DNA of 64,000 nt from Verrucomicrobiia bacterium (lineage in GTDB: Bacteria; Verrucomicrobiota; Verrucomicrobiia; Limisphaerales; JADLHS01): positions 1-64,000 of the forward strand of contig JAMLJH010000002.1 in NCBI GenBank assembly GCA_023953615.1, written 5' to 3'. A model generated the notes under the pieces. That model searched no databases. It had not been told where the DNA came from and worked only from the letters and a program-made list of their open reading frames with translations. Of this stretch, positions 61,050 to 64,000 are shown one piece after another; the first letter of the stretch is position 1, and every line of letters begins with the position of its first letter. Made by a program: the position numbers and the translations under genes.

Positions 61050-61324
61050 AGAATCCAGGTGAAAAGAATGACGGCCACGAGTGCCAATCCCACCAGCCAC
61101 CAGACCCAGTGGAGGCCGCGTGGTTTGGGTGAGCGCGGGCCGAATTCGCGCTGCACAAATTCGTCGTAATTGAAGTCTTCATCGGGCAGGCCCAGATCAG
61201 CGGCGGTGGCGTATTCCGCCGCCTCAGCCCAGCCGGTCTCCGCGTCCGCTCCGCAATGAGGACAGGCCCTGGCCTGGGGTGGCACAGGCGTTCCGCAATG
61301 GGGACAAACTTCCGGCGCTTTCAT
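61046..61324 (-). CDS. Zinc-ribbon protein with C-terminal membrane helix
   Basis: 92 residues from the ATG at 61324. Two CxxC pairs form a zinc ribbon: 'VCPHCGTPVPPQARACPHCGAD' (residues about 6-27), then an acidic linker (GLPDEDFNYDEFVQ) and a C-terminal hydrophobic helix (WVWWLVGLALVAVILFTWIL). Small zinc-ribbon membrane proteins of this type are common next to transport or sugar genes, function unknown. Its stop overlaps the acyltransferase start, so both are cotranscribed. Confidence 0.8.
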   Translation of the reverse strand: MKAPEVCPHCGTPVPPQARACPHCGADAETGWAEAAEYATAADLGLPDEDFNYDEFVQREFGPRSPKPRGLHWVWWLVGLALVAVILFTWIL

Positions 61325-61509
61325 CAATCTCGGAGCAGAAAGTGTGGGCGCGAGGCTGTCAGTTCAAGCCTGATTTCCAATCCGGATTTTCCAATCCAGG
61401 AATTATTGCGCCTCTGGCAACATTGCGCTGGCCGCCCCGCTCCCCGAATCTGCCGGGCTGGTTTTTCCCGGTTTGCTTTTTCGCAGGGGATTGAGCAAAG
61501 TTTCGACGC

Positions 61510-62202
61510 TTGATTGAACTTCTCATTTTAGCGGGCTTGGGTGGTTTGGCTGCCGGGACGATTCACGTCTGGAGCGGTCCGGATCATCTCGCGGCGATTG
61601 GCCCGCTGGCAATTCAGCGGCCCAAGCAAGCTTGGTGGCCGGGGATTCGCTGGGGGTTGGGACACTCGGCGGGCGTCACCGTGATCGGGCTGTTGTCACT
61701 CTGGCTGCGCGATCTCATTCCCGTGGAACTGCTGTCCACCTGGGGCGAACGGATGGTCGGCGTGCTGTTGATCGGAATTGGATTTTGGGCGTTGCGGCTG
61801 GCGCTGAAAAATAATCTTCACACTCACGAGCACGAGCATGACGGAGAGCGGCACGTGCATATCCACACGCACGCTCCGGGGGAAACCCACTCCGCTCCCG
61901 CGCCTCACTATCATTCTCACGCGGCCTTTGGCATCGGCACGCTGCACGGGCTGGCGGGCAGTTCACATTTTCTCGGAGTGCTGCCGGCGCTCGCTTTTGA
62001 AACCAAACCGCAAGCGATCACTTACCTGGTTGGCTTTGCCGCGGGCACCGTGCTGGCCATGGCTTTGTTTTCCTGGGGCGTGGGTTGGATTACGACCCGG
62101 TTCGGCGCGACCGCCTTGAAAGTTTATCGCGGCTTGATGGGCACGGCGGCGGTGGCGGCTTTGGGAGTGGGTATTTTCTGGTTGGCCACCAGTTGGGGTT
62201 GA
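61510..62202 (+). CDS. Nickel/cobalt-type transporter (HupE/UreH-like) with His-rich loop
   Basis: About 230 residues from a TTG at 61510; the true start could be slightly downstream. Six or so membrane helices, with a conserved 'IHVWSGPDHLAAIGPLAI' start (HxxxGPDHLxAI, metal-coordinating). The loop between helices 3 and 4 is strikingly His-rich (HTHEHEHDGERHVHIHTHAP, then HSHAAF), and 'GIGTLHGLAGSSHFLGVLPAL' completes a second HxxxG motif. It probably moves nickel or cobalt, or a related compound; the His-rich loop would bind metal. No metalloenzyme gene nearby shows the target. Confidence 0.85.
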   Translation: MIELLILAGLGGLAAGTIHVWSGPDHLAAIGPLAIQRPKQAWWPGIRWGLGHSAGVTVIGLLSLWLRDLIPVELLSTWGERMVGVLLIGIGFWALRLALKNNLHTHEHEHDGERHVHIHTHAPGETHSAPAPHYHSHAAFGIGTLHGLAGSSHFLGVLPALAFETKPQAITYLVGFAAGTVLAMALFSWGVGWITTRFGATALKVYRGLMGTAAVAALGVGIFWLATSWG

Positions 62203-62327
62203 CGCTGCGGACCACCGCTCGCGCCGGTTTCTTGCCGACGAAATTTTGATTCAACCAATTCGTTGCTTGACGGAAGTGGGAGCGTGAGTTCAGAGTCGCA
62301 TGACCCGAAATCAGGCGGGCGAAGATC

Positions 62328-63170
62328 ATGAAACGGCACGCGCTACGCAATTCTGATTCCCGGCTCGGCTTTACCCTGATCGAGTTGCTCGTGGTCATTG
62401 CCATCATCGCCCTACTTGCCGCCATGCTGCTGCCCACGCTGGCCCGAGGCAAAGCCGCCGCGAAATCCGCCGCGTGTAAAAGTAACCTGCGGCAGTTAGG
62501 AATAGCACTGACCCTGTACGTGGGCGATTATGACAAGTATCCGGGGAATGGAATAGTGGTATTTCCCGGGGCAACATCGGAAGATTCTGGGGGTTCGTCT
62601 GTTATGTTTTCGAGGAGCGGGATGAGTTGGCTAAAACCATACCTCGCGGAAAAATATGACATAAACTCCCTTTACAATGTTACCCTAGGAGCGATGACCG
62701 TACTTCATTGTCCAGCGGAAAAGCCCATACCTCCGAGTCCGTCTGGGGGGCTTCCCGGCGCGACACTTCCCGATTCTGACTATGGATATAATGAACTCGG
62801 CACGGCTTGGAGGAATAGTTTTCACGGACTGGGGCTAGGATTCACGATTCAGTTTAGCGGCTTTGATGAAGCGGGGCGACTGTCAGGCGAGCAAAGCTAT
62901 ATTAAAGCTGGTGATGTCAAGAATGCTAGCGACCTCATAGCGATCGGTGACGGTAATTCTTGGCTTGCTCCCGAGTATCCCTATCCGTTGGGACCTTTAG
63001 AGGATCGGCCGCACGCCGGGTCGGTTTTTCTTCCTCACGATGGCCGAGCAAACATGGTGTTTTGTGACGGCCATGTGGAACAGGCGAAAGGCGAGGAATG
63101 GACAAAAGCGACTGATTCGGCCCGCAAGCGGTGGAACATTGACAACGAGCCACACCCCGAGACGTGGTGA
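62328..63170 (+). CDS. Prepilin-type protein with H-X9-DG C-terminus (DUF1559-like)
   Basis: 280 residues. A prepilin peptidase site and helix open the protein: '[31 protein letters not shown]', cleavage after the Gly and methylation of the Phe expected. A globular region follows, and near the end '[15 protein letters not shown]' gives the H-X9-DG motif that marks Verrucomicrobia/Planctomycetes/Lentisphaerae type II-secretion-like pseudopilins. Many copies usually exist per genome. Its role may be in secretion of envelope or matrix material; not a pilus. Just upstream no gene is cotranscribed. Confidence 0.92.
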   Translation: MKRHALRNSDSRLGFTLIELLVVIAIIALLAAMLLPTLARGKAAAKSAACKSNLRQLGIALTLYVGDYDKYPGNGIVVFPGATSEDSGGSSVMFSRSGMSWLKPYLAEKYDINSLYNVTLGAMTVLHCPAEKPIPPSPSGGLPGATLPDSDYGYNELGTAWRNSFHGLGLGFTIQFSGFDEAGRLSGEQSYIKAGDVKNASDLIAIGDGNSWLAPEYPYPLGPLEDRPHAGSVFLPHDGRANMVFCDGHVEQAKGEEWTKATDSARKRWNIDNEPHPETW

Positions 63171-63732
63171 CCCAGATCTGATCAATTCGACTCAGTGGAT
63201 ACCGAAGGAGTGTACGCCGTTTGTGATCTGGGGTTTTCAAATATTACCCGCGATGGCAACAATAGCATTACCGTATCTCTCAGTTGTCTCAGGAGGGTCA
63301 CCGTGCTGCCATCAACGGGATTAGGGCATTTTAAGTATTCCTATAGCCGCCGACACGGCGCAGCGGCCTTCCAACCTCAGGCCAAGCGTTGGGGTCAAAC
63401 GGGCGGCCGCCCTTGGTTCGAAACGAGCACCGGCGCGACCGCGTCTTGGACTGCGGCAGTCCGCTGCCGCTGTGGAATCATCGGCCCGCGACCGGAAAGC
63501 GGCAGAAGACTGCCGCAGTCCAAAACCTCGCGGACAGAGGCGCCATTCCCCATCCGGACCCCACCTTCATGGGGTTACACTCGCTCGGCGCCACGGCTAC
63601 AACTTTAATTAAACCGCTATAGTGTCATAAAGCCGTAAGTACATCGGTCTCATTGGCTGATTACATTGTTAGCTTGAATTGGCCGACCTTGATTCATCTT
63701 GCCAGTCCCGCGTGTTTTTTCCATGCTCGGAC
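63171..63732. other. Intergenic region holding a nested palindrome
   Basis: No gene is supported between the prepilin-like gene and guaB. The most notable structure is the nested inverted repeat at 63446-63523. The remaining stretch includes unremarkable sequence; the guaB promoter should lie in 63550-63732, where composition becomes less G+C rich. Confidence 0.4.
63446..63523. repeat. Nested REP-like palindrome
   Basis: TTGGACTGCGGCAGT (63446-63460) pairs with ACTGCCGCAGTCCAA (63509-63523), 15 bp perfect. Inside, CTGCCGCT (63464-63471) pairs with AGCGGCAG (63498-63505). A 26-nt central loop remains. The word CTGCCGC recurs in both arms. Extragenic palindromes with this GGACTGCGGCAGTCC core are, as I recall, multicopy in Verrucomicrobia genomes; only one is in this window. 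Confidence 0.65.
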
Positions 63733-64000
63733 ATGGCTGCGCCCTCGCGAAACCTCGACTCCCAATTCTATCAAAACGCGGATGATTTCTTTCAATCGCA
63801 ATGTCACGCGGGATTGACCTTTGACGATCTGACTCTGGCGACTTTGTATTCGGAAATTTTGCCCCGGGATACCGATCTCAAAACGCAACTGGCGGAATCG
63901 CTCCAGTTGAACGTGCCCATCATCTCGGCGGATATGGACACCGTCACCGAGTCGCGCATGGCCACGGCGATGGCCTTGAATGGCGGCATGGGCCTCATTC
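63733..64000 (+). CDS. guaB: Inosine-5'-monophosphate dehydrogenase, N-terminal 89 residues (runs off window)
   Basis: From the ATG at 63733 the frame is open to the window edge. '[20 protein letters not shown]' and '[20 protein letters not shown]', then '[10 protein letters not shown]', are the classic opening of GuaB (GLTFDDVLL..SEVLP, N.P..SA.MDTVTE..MA...A..GG.G.I). The enzyme oxidises IMP to XMP, the first committed step of GMP synthesis. An alternative ATG at 63723 is in a different frame and is not used. Confidence 0.93.
   Translation, partial: MAAPSRNLDSQFYQNADDFFQSQCHAGLTFDDLTLATLYSEILPRDTDLKTQLAESLQLNVPIISADMDTVTESRMATAMALNGGMGLI

Noticed and set aside
1..64000. CRISPR array, prophage, integron or complete insertion sequence
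   Set aside because: No spaced direct repeats, integrase, or phage structural genes were seen; the only mobile traces are the two transposon fragments.

Overview
This is a 64 kb piece of a bacterial chromosome, G+C rich, almost certainly from a member of the Verrucomicrobiota (probably a Limisphaerales/Pedosphaera-type organism). The inference rests on content: a prepilin-like protein with an H-X9-DG C-terminus, a PEP-CTERM protein, large secreted proteins ending in a Verrucomicrobia-type 'TNLTTW...RFFRA' tail, two DUF5069 proteins, a Tat-exported DegT-type aminotransferase, and an isoleucyl-tRNA synthetase with a HIGT signature. No rRNA, CRISPR array or intact mobile element is visible. One tRNA gene (Gly, anticodon TCC) lies at 39723.

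Layout. 1-12.3 kb: a truncated lipoprotein, a small exported protein, ileS, exported proteins, xseA, manA and accA. A folded-RNA candidate with a terminator-like hairpin lies upstream of accA. 12.8-26.5 kb: mostly secreted or exported proteins (phosphocholine-type phospholipase C, a GH5-like/GH99 fusion, a Tat-exported PLP enzyme, a duplicated beta-helix protein, a PDZ-less HtrA-type protease, a DUF3352-like protein). 26.6-29.7 kb: an MscS channel, thiS, and a decay zone holding an intact antitoxin gene, a dead RelE/ParE-type toxin gene, a broken second thiS and a 156-bp transposon end. 29.7-39.7 kb: housekeeping genes (B12-dependent ribonucleotide reductase, SufU, phosphatidylserine synthase, ruvC-ruvA-acyltransferase, pyrC and a periplasmic thioredoxin). 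40-46 kb: a PEP-CTERM protein, an aminopeptidase P, and a compact redox/stress locus (Rrf2 regulator, small protein, thioredoxin, RpoD-like sigma factor, DUF5069) with two matching operator-like palindromes. 46-50 kb: a deaminase/PIG-L/ROK-like kinase operon, a universal stress protein and a divergent AraC regulator with a PocR sensor domain.

50.3-56.0 kb is the most distinctive accessory region. It encodes two flavin enzymes of the halogenase/flexirubin-cluster type (both with a WxWxIP motif), an O-methyltransferase-like protein and a MIO-type aromatic ammonia-lyase whose selectivity loop (HHL) matches tyrosine ammonia-lyases. It looks like the p-coumarate-forming and ring-tailoring part of an aryl-polyene/flexirubin-like pathway, without the polyketide genes in this window. 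56.0-64 kb: a transposase relic sharing its end with the 29-kb fragment, a DUF554 protein, an MFS transporter, tag, a DUF5009/NagX-like membrane acyltransferase with a zinc-ribbon partner, a His-rich nickel/cobalt-type transporter, a prepilin-like protein, a nested palindrome and the first 89 codons of guaB.

All identifications were made by reading motifs, lengths and context; no database search was possible.
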